From Scandinavium ludwigii_A (GTDB lineage Bacteria > Pseudomonadota > Gammaproteobacteria > Enterobacterales > Enterobacteriaceae), in assembly GCA_050516505.1 (NCBI GenBank), contig CP191518.1, positions 3,348,001 to 3,412,000 on the forward strand: a stretch of 64,000 nucleotides of DNA. The letters are read 5' to 3'. The first letter of the stretch is position 1, and the number at the start of each line of letters is the position of its first letter. Under the pieces are notes generated by a model. It saw only the letters and a list, made by a program, of their open reading frames with translations, did no database searches and was not told the DNA's origin. Shown one piece after another: positions 1 to 8,579 of the stretch. A program made the translations under genes and the position numbers.

Positions 1-1350
1 CACCACCCACACCGGCAGCAAAATGGCCGACTGTCGCATACTGTCCATCGTCAGCATCAGACAGAAGATCATCAGCAAAAACGCGATACAGATGTAATTG
101 CTGGCCGGAGCCCACAGCGCACGGAATTTCGGCACGCGACCGATACGACGCTGAGCTGCACGGAATTTCAGATGCGCCAGACAAATCATCACCCAGTTCA
201 ACAGCAACGTCGCCACCACCAGCGCCATCAGTAGGCCGAAAGCTTCGTGCGGCAGGACATAGTTCACCAGCACCACCAACGACGTGATCGCCCCGGAAAG
301 CATCAGCGAATTGACCGGTACACCGCGACGGTTTACACGGGTGAGGAACTTCGGCGCGTTGCCCTGCACCGACAGGCCAAACAGCATCCGGCTATTGGAA
401 TAAACGCCGCTGTTGTAGACCGATAACGACGCCACCAGAATGACGAAGTTCAGCGCCGAGGCCACGATGTTGCTGTCGAGATTGTGGAAAATCATCACAA
501 ACGGGCTGCTGTCGGAGGTGACATTCACCCACGGATACAACGCCAGAAGCACCACCAGAGAACCGATATAAAACAGCAGAATGCGGTACACCACCTGATT
601 CACCGCTTTCGGGATGGTGGTTTCCGGGTCGCGCGCTTCGGCGGCGGTAATACCAATCAGCTCAAGGCCGCCAAAGGAGAACATGATCACCGCCAGCGAC
701 AGCACCAGACCATGCCAGCCGGTAGCGAAGAAGCCGCCGTGTTGCCACAGGTTGTCGAAGCCCGCGTGTTCGCCGCCATGGCCGGTAAACAGCATCCACA
801 GCCCGAAACCAATCATGCCAACAATGGCGAGCACTTTAATCAGCGCGAACCAGAACTCTGTTTCGCCGTACAGGCGCACATTCACCATGTTCACGGCGTT
901 GATGATAATAAAAAACGCAGCGGCCCAGATCCACGTGGGCACGTCGGGGAACCAATACTGCATGTAAATTCCGGCGGCGGTCAGTTCTGCCATGCCTACC
1001 AGCACGAACATCACCCAGTAGTTCCAGCCGGAGAGGAAGCCGGCGAACGGTCCCCAGTATTTATACGCAAAGTGGGAAAAGGAGCCGGAAACCGGTTCTT
1101 CGACGACCATTTCGCCGAGCTGGCGCATGATCAGGAAAGCGATGATCCCGGCGATAGCGTAGCCGAGGATGACGGCGGGGCCAGCCATTTGAATAGCGGG
1201 GCCGATGCCGAGAAACAGACCGGTGCCGATAGCACCGCCGAGAGCGATTAACTGGATATGGCGGTTTTGCAGGCCGCGATGAAGCGTCGGTTGAGTTTCC
1301 GACGCAGCATCCGTTGGCAATTGGTCGGATGCCGATGACGCGTTTTTCAC
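1..1350 (-). CDS. pheP: Phenylalanine-specific permease PheP (3' end off window)
   Basis: Inner-membrane amino-acid/proton symporter of the APC family that imports L-phenylalanine. The reverse-strand translation starts at GTG (1348-1350), with a purine-rich GGGGAAAG just upstream, and stays open to the window edge. About 450 codons are present, against 458 residues in E. coli PheP, so only the last few codons and the stop are missing. It matches recalled E. coli PheP almost throughout: the APC entry motif GGAIGTGLFLGIG in TM1, EEPVSGSF, the TM segment NYWVMFVLVGMAELTAAGIY, and SFGGLELIGITAAEARDPE. The N-terminal ~20 residues (rich in Ser, Ala and Asp) differ from E. coli, as is usual for this cytoplasmic tail. 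No TyrR-type box was seen in the 105 bp upstream. The start rests on the E. coli-like N-terminus (MKNAS). Confidence 0.93.
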   Translation of the reverse strand, partial: MKNASSASDQLPTDAASETQPTLHRGLQNRHIQLIALGGAIGTGLFLGIGPAIQMAGPAVILGYAIAGIIAFLIMRQLGEMVVEEPVSGSFSHFAYKYWGPFAGFLSGWNYWVMFVLVGMAELTAAGIYMQYWFPDVPTWIWAAAFFIIINAVNMVNVRLYGETEFWFALIKVLAIVGMIGFGLWMLFTGHGGEHAGFDNLWQHGGFFATGWHGLVLSLAVIMFSFGGLELIGITAAEARDPETTIPKAVNQVVYRILLFYIGSLVVLLALYPWVNVTSDSSPFVMIFHNLDSNIVASALNFVILVASLSVYNSGVYSNSRMLFGLSVQGNAPKFLTRVNRRGVPVNSLMLSGAITSLVVLVNYVLPHEAFGLLMALVVATLLLNWVMICLAHLKFRAAQRRIGRVPKFRALWAPASNYICIAFLLMIFCLMLTMDSMRQSAILLPVWVV

Positions 1351-1421
1351 GTCTTTCCCCTGTAGCGTTTTTTAGAAGGGGCACCTTTTAACACTTCGAC
1401 AGACGTGTCGCAAGTTTCGTC

Positions 1422-1441
1422 CCGGCGAGTTGCCCCGCCGG
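1422..1441 (-). terminator. Weak hairpin downstream of the siderophore receptor gene
   Basis: CCGGCG and CGCCGG arms (1422-1427 and 1436-1441) with an 8-nt loop lie 15 bp past the receptor stop, between it and pheP. There is no U-run on the minus strand, so termination here would be inefficient. It may simply be a small GC-rich hairpin. Confidence 0.3.
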
Positions 1442-1455
1442 AACGAGGGTCACAC

Positions 1456-3651
1456 TTAGAAATCGTAGCTCATGGACACCTTCACCGTGCGCGGTTCGCC
1501 CTGGAAAATGTACGTACCGTAGCTCTCCACGCCGGACCAGTATTTCTCGTTGGTGACGTTATCCACGCCGACGCGCCAGACCATGTCGTTCTGGTTGGCG
1601 TTGACGCGCATGCGATAGCGCACGCCGAGATCGAGCGTAGTGTAGCTGTCGAGTTTCTTGGTGTTGGCCGCATCCGCGTACTGTGAGCCGGTATGGTTCA
1701 CTTTCGCCGTCGCGGTCAGGCCATCGACCGGTTTGATGTCATATTCCGCACCAACCACTGCGTAGAAGCGCGATACGCCAATCGCATCGTGCCCGTCGTT
1801 TGTACCGCCTGCGGTTTTGGTCATCTCCGGATCAAGCCAGGTGGTGCTGCCGTTCAGACGCAGACCGAGAACCGGTTCGCCAAAGACGTTCAACTCCAGG
1901 CCACGGTTACGCTGCTCGCCGTCGAGCACATATTTGTTCTCGCTGTTAAGCAACGCCGATGGTTTTTTGATTTCGAACAGCGCCAGTGATCCGCCCACGC
2001 GTGCGTAATCGATTTTCACGCCGACTTCGTTCTGCTTCGAATGCAGAATGCCCATGCTTTGGCCGTAGTTCGACGCACCTTTCGGGGCGTTGTCGCCCGG
2101 CTGCAACGCTTCGGTGTGGTTGGCGTACAGCGAGACTTCTTTCCACGGTTTGTAGACGATGCCGTACGTCGGCGTCCAGCGGCTTTCGGTGTAGCGCGAC
2201 GCTGTGTCTTCAAGGCCGGTGGCATTGCTGTAGTTACGCACCACCACTTTCTGGTGACGCGCGGCGGCGGTGAACAACACCTGGTCGTCGAAGAAGCCGA
2301 GGGTGTCGCTCAGCAGCCAGCCCTGCGTCCGGCTGCGCGAGGTGGTCAGCGGGTCATAGTAGTTACCGCCGAAATACGCATTGTCCGGTTTCGCCACGGC
2401 GTGGTTGTCATAGATGTTGGTGGTCGGATTGTTGGCCGACATCCGCCAGGCGGTGGCGTCAGAACGAATCTGCGCCGAGTAGCCGACGTTCACGCTGTGA
2501 GAGATGGGGCCGGTATCGAAATGACCGCGCAGGCCGCCCATGCCGCTCCAGGCGTCGATGATGCGGTTGGTGTCGAGACGGCCGACGGTGGCGTCGCCGC
2601 TTTCGTCAATCAGCTTCGGCGCGGAATAGGTCCCGGTTTCATGGGAATGCTGGCCGCCGAATGCAGCGTAGGTGGTCCAGTTGCTGGTCAGGTCGTACTC
2701 GGCTTTGGCCATGCCGAATTCGCTTTCGATATCGCTGTAGCCCCAGGTCTGGCTGTAGTTTTCGCGGGTGTCCGGCACATCAGGAATGACGTTGACGCCG
2801 CTGATATTGACACCCATCTCACCGCCGTGGAACGCTTTCTTCTGGTAGCCAAGGTCGAGAGAGGTACGCAGACGGTCGCCGCGATAGTCGAGTCCGACGG
2901 AGGCCAAGGTGGTGCGGCGTTTATCCGCATCGATGGCGGTTTCCCCTTCCCTGTCGACGAGGTTCACGCGCACACCGAACTGGTTGTCATCGCCAAAGCG
3001 ACGGCCCAGATCCAGCGTACCGCCAACCTGTGAATCCGAGGTGTAATCCACACCCACGCTGGCGGTTGGCGTGTCTTCCGCACGTTTCGGTTCGAGGTTG
3101 ATCATCCCCCCGACACCGCTGCTGGCTGCGCCGTTCAGCAGGCCGTTCGCGCCTTTGAAGACTTCCACGCGCTCCAGCATCTGGGTGTCCATCACCTGAC
3201 GCGGCACTACGCCCGACAGGCCGCCCATAGTCATGTCGTCGCCATCGAGCTGGAAGCCACGGATTTTGTAGGTTTCGGCAAAGTTACCGTAACCCTGCAC
3301 CGCCTGTACGCTGGCGTCGTTGCTGACCACATCGGCAATGGTTTTCGCCTGCTGATCTTTCACCAGCTTCGAGGTATAGCCGATCACGTTGAACGGCACA
3401 TCCATGGCATTCTGTTCGCCGAGCATCCCCATGCGCGCGCCGTGGGCGATTTGCCCGTCGAGAAACGCCGGAACCAGTTCGTCACCACCGGGCTTGAAAT
3501 CACTCCCTTCGGTGGCCTGAACCACCATGGTTTCTTCGGCTTTTTTGCTGGTGTTGGCTGTGGAGTCCGCCGCAAAGGCAGAATGTGAAACAGCGCTGAT
3601 GGCAAGCGCCAGCAGCGTTTTACGAAACGCAGTTGTGTTGGAGTTATGCAT
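1456..3651 (-). CDS. TonB-dependent siderophore receptor
   Basis: Outer-membrane gated channel for a ferric siderophore, energised by TonB-ExbBD. The 731-residue product has a Sec signal peptide ending near SHSAFA-AD, a TonB-box-like stretch (EETMVV) shortly after it, then a plug domain (about 70-200, with MDVPFNVIGYTSKLVKDQ and the Ile/Asp-rich ADVVSNDASV segment). A 22-strand barrel follows and ends in the typical terminal aromatic (MSYDF). Length and layout fit the TonB-siderophore family that includes FhuE, Fiu and FoxA. It lies 58 bp downstream of a YncE-like lipoprotein gene on the same strand, the reverse of a yncD/yncE-like pairing, with a GAAA-loop hairpin between them. A Fur-box-like site lies upstream of the pair. 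The ligand cannot be read from sequence; a hydroxamate-type siderophore is only a guess. Confidence 0.88.
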   Translation of the reverse strand: MHNSNTTAFRKTLLALAISAVSHSAFAADSTANTSKKAEETMVVQATEGSDFKPGGDELVPAFLDGQIAHGARMGMLGEQNAMDVPFNVIGYTSKLVKDQQAKTIADVVSNDASVQAVQGYGNFAETYKIRGFQLDGDDMTMGGLSGVVPRQVMDTQMLERVEVFKGANGLLNGAASSGVGGMINLEPKRAEDTPTASVGVDYTSDSQVGGTLDLGRRFGDDNQFGVRVNLVDREGETAIDADKRRTTLASVGLDYRGDRLRTSLDLGYQKKAFHGGEMGVNISGVNVIPDVPDTRENYSQTWGYSDIESEFGMAKAEYDLTSNWTTYAAFGGQHSHETGTYSAPKLIDESGDATVGRLDTNRIIDAWSGMGGLRGHFDTGPISHSVNVGYSAQIRSDATAWRMSANNPTTNIYDNHAVAKPDNAYFGGNYYDPLTTSRSRTQGWLLSDTLGFFDDQVLFTAAARHQKVVVRNYSNATGLEDTASRYTESRWTPTYGIVYKPWKEVSLYANHTEALQPGDNAPKGASNYGQSMGILHSKQNEVGVKIDYARVGGSLALFEIKKPSALLNSENKYVLDGEQRNRGLELNVFGEPVLGLRLNGSTTWLDPEMTKTAGGTNDGHDAIGVSRFYAVVGAEYDIKPVDGLTATAKVNHTGSQYADAANTKKLDSYTTLDLGVRYRMRVNANQNDMVWRVGVDNVTNEKYWSGVESYGTYIFQGEPRTVKVSMSYDF

Positions 3652-3685
3652 AATTTTTATTAACGAGGCTTAAGTGAAACAAAAT

Positions 3686-3701
3686 GGCCCGTTTCCGGGC
3701 C
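3686..3701 (-). terminator. GAAA-tetraloop hairpin between yncE-like and receptor genes
   Basis: GGCCCG (3686-3691) and CGGGCC (3696-3701) enclose a GAAA tetraloop when read on the minus strand, followed by ATTTTGTTT. It sits in the 58-bp gap between the two iron-related genes. It could partly terminate or act as an mRNA stabiliser that sets different levels of the two products. The U-run is imperfect. Confidence 0.45.
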
Positions 3702-3709
3702 GGTCTTTT

Positions 3710-4783
3710 TTATTTGTTCAGCGCAATGCGCACGACGCTGTCGGGCCCAGTGGTTGAATGATCTTTATTGAAGGCTTGCTTGACGGTGACATACAGCGTC
3801 TGGCCATCGGCGGAGAGCAGCAGGCTGTTCGGGTTCGGCTTCAAATCCCAGCGCTTTTTCACCGCGTAAGTGGTGGCATCGAGGCTCAGCACGTTGCCGG
3901 ACTCGCGCTGTGAGACGTAGATTTCATGGCGTTTCGGGTTGAACACCACGCCGAGCGAATCGCCGATATCCAGCGTTTTGATCACTTTGCCGCGGTGAAC
4001 ATCCAGCACCAGCGTGGTTTTGGCTTCGGAGTTGTCAGTGACGAACAGGCGGCCGGTGGCGTTATCTTCGGCGATGTTCAGCAGCAGCGCGGGTTTGTCC
4101 CCGAGCGGCTTCCAGCGTTGTTCGATGCGGTTGTTACGCGGGTTGATCACCAGAATTTCGCCGCCGCCGTTGGCTGCATAAATGCGCCCGGTATTCGTGG
4201 AGTAATGCAGGCCGGTCATCCATTTGCCGGTGTTTTTGATGCGGGTTTTCAACTTCAGCGTTTTAGCGTCAACCACCCAAATCACCGCCGGGTCCGCAAC
4301 CGCGCCGATGTACAGCGTGTCGTTGTGCAGCAGAACCTGACGCGCGCCGTAAGGCAGGCCTTTTTCGTTACGCTCCGGGAACAGCAAACGCGCTTTTACC
4401 TTGCCGTCAGCGGTGTTCAGTGCGCTGATGCCGCCGTCGAGGGAGTTTGTGACGTAGACGGTTTGCCCCTCGTCAGACATGGCCATGCCGAAGTTTTTCA
4501 AATCGGTGTGGCTGGCGCCGACGGTTTTCAGGGTTTGCGGGTCGAGTTTGTATACCACCCCGCCCTGAACGTCTTTAAACCCTTCCGCGCTGGCAACATA
4601 CAGCGCATCGCCTTTCGGGCTGAGCGCCATTTCGTACAGGCCGTCGGCCAGTTCACGTTGCGTCAGATTTTCAGCGGCGGCCGGAGCGGTGGCCTTCGGC
4701 GCAGTTTGCGGGGCGAGGGTACTCTGCGAAGCACACCCTGCCATCGCGAAAGCCAGCGCTATCGCGGTGAGTCGACGTATCAT
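3710..4783 (-). CDS. YncE-like beta-propeller lipoprotein
   Basis: A 357-residue protein with a lipoprotein signal: hydrophobic AIALAFAMAGC with the modified Cys at residue 17, then a Thr/Ala/Pro-rich linker to about residue 38. The rest is a seven-bladed propeller of YVTN/PQQ-like repeats (GDALYVASAEG, GQTVYVTNSLDG, GRIYAANGGG, GRLFVTDNSE, HEIYVSQRESG, GQTLYVTVKQ). It resembles E. coli YncE, an iron-repressed periplasmic protein, but YncE has a cleavable Sec peptide and no lipobox, so this version is membrane-anchored. It is the first gene of the pair with the siderophore receptor. A Fur-box-like sequence lies 35 bp upstream of its start. Role: probably an accessory to iron uptake; no enzymatic residues are evident. 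Confidence 0.85.
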   Translation of the reverse strand: MIRRLTAIALAFAMAGCASQSTLAPQTAPKATAPAAAENLTQRELADGLYEMALSPKGDALYVASAEGFKDVQGGVVYKLDPQTLKTVGASHTDLKNFGMAMSDEGQTVYVTNSLDGGISALNTADGKVKARLLFPERNEKGLPYGARQVLLHNDTLYIGAVADPAVIWVVDAKTLKLKTRIKNTGKWMTGLHYSTNTGRIYAANGGGEILVINPRNNRIEQRWKPLGDKPALLLNIAEDNATGRLFVTDNSEAKTTLVLDVHRGKVIKTLDIGDSLGVVFNPKRHEIYVSQRESGNVLSLDATTYAVKKRWDLKPNPNSLLLSADGQTLYVTVKQAFNKDHSTTGPDSVVRIALNK

Positions 4784-4817
4784 AAAAAGTTCCCTGCAAA
4801 AGATAAATAAAAACGAA

Positions 4818-4836
4818 AATGAGAACTATACGCATT
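4818..4836 (-). promoter_or_regulatory. Fur-box-like operator upstream of the yncE-like gene
   Basis: The 19-mer AATGAGAACTATACGCATT (plus strand) reads AATGCGTATAGTTCTCATT on the coding strand. It matches a symmetric Fur site (AATGAGAATTATTCTCATT) at 15 of 19 positions by hand alignment. It lies 35 bp before the start codon in an AT-rich stretch suited to a promoter. This fits iron repression of the downstream lipoprotein and siderophore receptor. Confidence 0.6.
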
Positions 4837-4895
4837 ATGTTTATTTGTTCAAGCATAAATATGCAGGGGGATGACGGGGGATGACGGCAAAAGAA

Positions 4896-4916
4896 AAGGC
4901 CCCATAAAGGGGCCTT
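4896..4916 (-). terminator. Rho-independent terminator of the fadL-like gene
   Basis: AAGGCCCC (4896-4903) and GGGGCCTT (4909-4916) form an 8-bp stem with a 5-nt loop. Read on the minus strand it is followed by TTCTTTTGCC. It lies about 57 bp past the fadL-like stop. Confidence 0.75.
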
Positions 4917-4933
4917 GAGGTGTTCAGGTTAAC

Positions 4934-4965
4934 GGTAGGCCCGGCAAGCGCAGTGCCGCCGGGCG
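4934..4965. repeat. REP-type palindrome
   Basis: GTAGGCCCGGCAAGCG followed by CAGTGCCGCCGGGC has GCCCGGC and GCCGGGC arms around a 12-nt loop, the look of an enterobacterial REP/PU unit in the 3' region of a gene. It precedes the fadL-like terminator on the minus strand. A single unit was seen here. Confidence 0.6.
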
Positions 4966-4972
4966 ACGTTCA

Positions 4973-6145
4973 TCAGAACTGATAGCTGTAGTTAACGCTC
5001 GCGAACCAGAAGTACGGATTGTCGATATGGCCGGAGAAGACGTCAGGCGACGTGACTTTACCCGACTGCATATGCAGATATTCCACGGCAACACCGACAT
5101 TGCTGGCCGGTGTAATCTGGTACTGCGCCCCGGTCGCAAAGCGCCACTCATCACCGGTTGGCATGCTGAGGGACATATCGCCCTGGCTGTGGTAAGGCGT
5201 GCTGTCAAAGGCCACCCCACCATTCAGACGCCACTGCTCTGTCGGACGATACTGCACGCCGAGTGCGGTATGCCAGGTATCTTTCAGGCGGTTGTTATTG
5301 TTGACCTGTCGGCCGTCAACGGAGATCTGTGGCGCGCCAAATTCACTCCAGTCCTGCCAGCCGAGATCGCCCATGACCGACCACTGCTTATTAATATCAT
5401 GCACCACGCTCAGCATGATTTGCTGCGGGGCACGGACGGCAGCGGTTAACGGTAAATCATAATTACCGTTCGGCAGGCGCACCTTGCCGTTCACATCAAA
5501 ATCGTAATCGGTCTTGCTGTTCCAGGTGATACCGGCGCGGGTCTGATCGGTGAGCTGCATCAACAGGCCAAGACGGTAGCTGGCTGCCCAGTCATGATCT
5601 TTCTGCTTTTCATCCTCGCCATTCACGTCGCGCGTCAGGCTAAGAAAGCCGTAGTTAGCGTTAACGGATGCGCCGATAGAGACTTTATCGCTGAGTTTGT
5701 ATGCCAGTGACGGGCTGATAGTCAGCGCCATCATGGTGCTCTTTTTGATCAGGCCATCGCCCGCCCAGTCACCGTAATCAATACCCAGACCAAAGTTGCC
5801 GTACATGCCAATCCCGGCATACAGATTATCGGTCACCTTTTGGCTATAGAAGGCGTTGCCGTTCGGCATCACATCAAGGACGTTGCCCGGGCTTTGCCTG
5901 TCGCTATCAAGCTGATAATCGATATTACCGCCCAGCGCCTGCAAGCCGCCGGTAAACATGTGGTCCGGCAAGCGGGTCATCCCCGCCGGGTTAGTGGCGA
6001 TAGTCGAGGCATCCTGCGCACGCGCGGCCTGCCCCGCCCCAGCAAGAGCGGTATCTTCAGTACCGATTTCATAAAAATAGAGGGCGCTAGCATGTGCAAG
6101 CGATGTGCAAAGCAATCCAGAGCACAAGAGGGCGAGTTTTTTCAT
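4973..6145 (-). CDS. FadL/OmpP1-family outer-membrane transporter
   Basis: Predicted outer-membrane channel for long-chain fatty acids or other hydrophobic compounds. The product has 390 residues: Sec signal peptide (MKKLALLCSGLLCTSLAHA-SA), then the FadL-type N-terminal hatch (EIGTEDTALAGAGQAARAQDASTIATNPAG, where the NPAG motif is the family hallmark), then a barrel ending in NYSYQF with a C-terminal Phe. E. coli FadL is about 446 residues, so this is a shorter relative and probably not FadL itself. A good ribosome site (AGGTAGCAA) precedes the ATG. It is monocistronic, with its own terminator and a REP unit downstream. Substrate unknown; aromatic hydrocarbon or fatty-acid uptake are the family precedents. 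Confidence 0.85.
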   Translation of the reverse strand: MKKLALLCSGLLCTSLAHASALYFYEIGTEDTALAGAGQAARAQDASTIATNPAGMTRLPDHMFTGGLQALGGNIDYQLDSDRQSPGNVLDVMPNGNAFYSQKVTDNLYAGIGMYGNFGLGIDYGDWAGDGLIKKSTMMALTISPSLAYKLSDKVSIGASVNANYGFLSLTRDVNGEDEKQKDHDWAASYRLGLLMQLTDQTRAGITWNSKTDYDFDVNGKVRLPNGNYDLPLTAAVRAPQQIMLSVVHDINKQWSVMGDLGWQDWSEFGAPQISVDGRQVNNNNRLKDTWHTALGVQYRPTEQWRLNGGVAFDSTPYHSQGDMSLSMPTGDEWRFATGAQYQITPASNVGVAVEYLHMQSGKVTSPDVFSGHIDNPYFWFASVNYSYQF

Positions 6146-6258
6146 TTGCTACCTGCCAAAAAATAAGCGTTCTATACCCAGAGGAGGGTATGCGTTGTTA
6201 TTGGTAAAAAGAGCATAGTTACCCACACCGATTTTGCCAGTAACAAACCGTTGGTTAA

Positions 6259-6277
6259 CCCCTTCATTTAGAAGGGG
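6259..6277. terminator. Hairpin between the envelope operon and the fadL-like gene
   Basis: CCCCTTC (6259-6265) and GAAGGGG (6271-6277) form a perfect 7-bp stem with a 5-nt ATTTA loop, 66 bp past the DUF4056 stop. The minus-strand tail is TTAACC and the plus-strand tail CAAAAGG, so the U-run is poor. It may terminate the envelope operon weakly, or it may be part of the fadL-like promoter region. Confidence 0.4.
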
Positions 6278-6342
6278 CAAAAGGATAGCAAACGGGTGCT
6301 TACTTCTTCAGCAAAAGATGTGTTTATTATTAAATGCGGGAA

Positions 6343-7449
6343 CTATTTCAGCATGCGATTAAGCTGTGTTTTATCGGCGGCCTGGGCCTTTTCGGCCAGA
6401 GGCGGGAACTCAAGAGGCGCATAGTAATCGGCCGGCGACGGCAGACGTTCCATATGACGCCCTTTATAGATTTGCAGTTCACCCAGCGTGGAGAGCTTGA
6501 TGCCATCAATCACTGCGGGCATGTGCAGCTGATACGGATCGGCCTTTTCAAAGGGCACCGGAGTCGGGAAGCGGTTCTCACTGAGAGAATAGTTGCGTTT
6601 GAGCACCAGGAATTTGTCCGGCACCCGGCGTTTGCTGTTCCACCAGTCGCCATCCACCTGACGGAACATTCGTTCGGTTTCCTCGCGCGTCACCACGCCA
6701 AGCCCAACCAGCGCCTGATGGATTTGCTTGTCCATCGCCTGGTTATAGTCTTCAACTGAACCGGCGTTGCCTTGCAGAATGACGTTGATGGCAAGCCGTG
6801 CACCGAGCAGGTTGGAGTAAAGATCTTCCGGCGAAAACGCAGAAATCTCTTCGGAGAAACCGGGCACCGACTGGAAGCCGTACCACTGGGCAATCTCATG
6901 CCACTGCGCCAGTTCAAAGGCAATTTTCCCTGCCAGCCACGCCGCCAGGGTGTAACGCTGTGGCATCGACGCCGGCGGGGTAAACGCGTTGAGCTGAATA
7001 CGGCGCAGACCAAGTTCTTCGCTATAGAAGAAACGCCACTGGCTGCCCAGCTTTGGGAAAATACGTGAGAAAATATAGAAGGTGTTATCGGCGGTATCGC
7101 GCACGTGGGCGATGTCGATAAACCCGCCGCGATGGGTATAAATCAGCCCGCTTTTTTCATCGTTTAGGCCGATCAAATCTTTTACCGCTGCCAACGCGCT
7201 GTCGTTGTAGTGATGATGCCCGAGGGTATCCAGGGTCAGCACGTTACCAATCTGATACACCGGGATAGGCACGCCAATTGCCCGCACGTTGAGGTCATAG
7301 CCAAACGCACAGCACGGGCGCAACGACTCTGGCGCCACCAGATGGCCAACGACTGGCGACACGCGCCGGGCCTGTTCTATGGGCAGCAGCGTGTCGCTCG
7401 CCATCACCGTGCTCGTTACCAACAGCAAACTCAACAGCCAGCCCCGCAT
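6343..7449 (-). CDS. Secreted DUF4056-type protein, last gene of envelope operon
   Basis: A 368-residue protein of unknown function with a cleavable signal peptide (MRGWLLSLLLVTSTVMA-SD), so it is periplasmic or surface-exposed. I place it in the DUF4056 family from memory of the central segment (HHHYNDSALAAVKDLIGLND, then GGFIDIAHVRDTADN). This segment is rich in His, Asp and Asn and could bind a metal or be catalytic. A CC pair (SLRPCCAFGYD) near residue 46 may form a disulphide or metal site. Its ATG overlaps the stop of the preceding barrel gene (TAATG), so the two are translationally coupled. It is the fifth gene of the MscS-led operon; context points to envelope structure or remodelling, but no function is known. 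Confidence 0.75.
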   Translation of the reverse strand: MRGWLLSLLLVTSTVMASDTLLPIEQARRVSPVVGHLVAPESLRPCCAFGYDLNVRAIGVPIPVYQIGNVLTLDTLGHHHYNDSALAAVKDLIGLNDEKSGLIYTHRGGFIDIAHVRDTADNTFYIFSRIFPKLGSQWRFFYSEELGLRRIQLNAFTPPASMPQRYTLAAWLAGKIAFELAQWHEIAQWYGFQSVPGFSEEISAFSPEDLYSNLLGARLAINVILQGNAGSVEDYNQAMDKQIHQALVGLGVVTREETERMFRQVDGDWWNSKRRVPDKFLVLKRNYSLSENRFPTPVPFEKADPYQLHMPAVIDGIKLSTLGELQIYKGRHMERLPSPADYYAPLEFPPLAEKAQAADKTQLNRMLK

Positions 7450-8579
7450 TAAAACGCCTCCGCAACCTGGAAATAAAAACCGGCACTTTCCCGGCCAAAG
7501 CCTAAATCAAGCCGGATATTCATCGCAGGCTTCACTTCAAAACGATAACCCACGCCAACCGAAGGCAGCAGCGGGTTATTACCTAAATCTGACGGCGAAC
7601 TGCCCAGCGCGCCGACCCCGGCCCACAATACGTAGCCGTGACGCCAGTTCAGCTTTTGCCGGTATTCGACCTGACCGCTGACCACATCGTTATCCCGATA
7701 ACGGCCCTGATAATAGCCGCGCAGGCGATTATCATCACCCGCTTCTGACAGCCGGTCCCACGGCACATCGCCATGCGTGAAACGTCCCCATAAGTCGAAC
7801 GCCAGCACGCGTTTGTCATCAATAGGATGATAATAATTGTATTGCAGCTTGGTCGCGGTGAAGTGCGTATCCGACCCCAACGTCGGGTCGAAATAACTGT
7901 ATTCCACACTGATGTACTGCCCGTGGTGAGGCTGGGTGATGACGTCGCGCGAATCGTAGTTCACGCTGACGGTGGCCCCGGAACTGAGCGGATTGGTTTC
8001 ATCCGTATACAGCGAGAACTCATCGCCTGGTGTTCTGTCGTCCACGTTCGCGTTCATCGAAGAGAAGTCCCAGCCGACGCCAAGATACAGATTATCCGCA
8101 ATCTGACGCATCAACTGTGGATGCAACTGGATTGAGTGATCGTCGTAATTCTGCGAACTGCCCTGCGCCGCATCGTAGCCTACGCCCCAAAATTTGGTCG
8201 GGACTTTGGCGATGCTGCCGTCAACAAACAGACGCCAGCGGTCATCGGTGAAGAAAGTATAGTTATGCAGCCCAAGGCCCAGCGCACCGCTGGTACTGAC
8301 GAACCCGGTGAAAGAGATAGACGAATTCTGGGTCTTTTTGTCGTTGGGATCCAAACGGTAAATCCCCGCGACCGCCGTGCCGAGTCCGAGCTTTAGCTCC
8401 GGGGTATAAAACGGTCCCGGCAGCACGCTCCAGTCGATGCCTTTGCTGGGGTCGTATTGGTTATCGGCACCGAGCTTTCCCAGGAAATCATCAATCGACT
8501 GCTGACTGATTTCGGCCATGGCTGGCGTCGCCATTCCTGCGCACACCATACCCGCCAGCACTGCTACCCATCTGTTCAT
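7449..8579 (-). CDS. BamA/TamA-family (D15) barrel-only outer-membrane protein
   Basis: A 376-residue outer-membrane protein: signal peptide ending PAMA-EI, a short N-terminal segment, then a bacterial-surface-antigen (D15) barrel ending in a terminal Phe (QVAEAF). The barrel has alternating aromatic strands (LGLGLHNYTFFTDDRWRLFV) and the family's late RGY element (DNRLRGYYQGRYRD), the counterpart of the VRGF/Y motif that sits inside Omp85 barrels. There is no room for POTRA domains, so it cannot act like BamA alone and is closer to the patatin-barrel or short D15 group. Start and stop overlap both neighbours (TGATG upstream, TAATG downstream), so translation is coupled within the operon. Substrate unknown. 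Confidence 0.8.
   Translation of the reverse strand: MNRWVAVLAGMVCAGMATPAMAEISQQSIDDFLGKLGADNQYDPSKGIDWSVLPGPFYTPELKLGLGTAVAGIYRLDPNDKKTQNSSISFTGFVSTSGALGLGLHNYTFFTDDRWRLFVDGSIAKVPTKFWGVGYDAAQGSSQNYDDHSIQLHPQLMRQIADNLYLGVGWDFSSMNANVDDRTPGDEFSLYTDETNPLSSGATVSVNYDSRDVITQPHHGQYISVEYSYFDPTLGSDTHFTATKLQYNYYHPIDDKRVLAFDLWGRFTHGDVPWDRLSEAGDDNRLRGYYQGRYRDNDVVSGQVEYRQKLNWRHGYVLWAGVGALGSSPSDLGNNPLLPSVGVGYRFEVKPAMNIRLDLGFGRESAGFYFQVAEAF

Noticed and set aside
2041..3033. 330-codon plus-strand frame opposite the siderophore receptor
   Set aside because: Low-complexity antisense translation; the receptor on the other strand is unambiguous.
4866..4889. Tandem GGGGGATGAC repeats
   Set aside because: Two copies of ten bases; no match to a known operator or iteron and no replication genes nearby.
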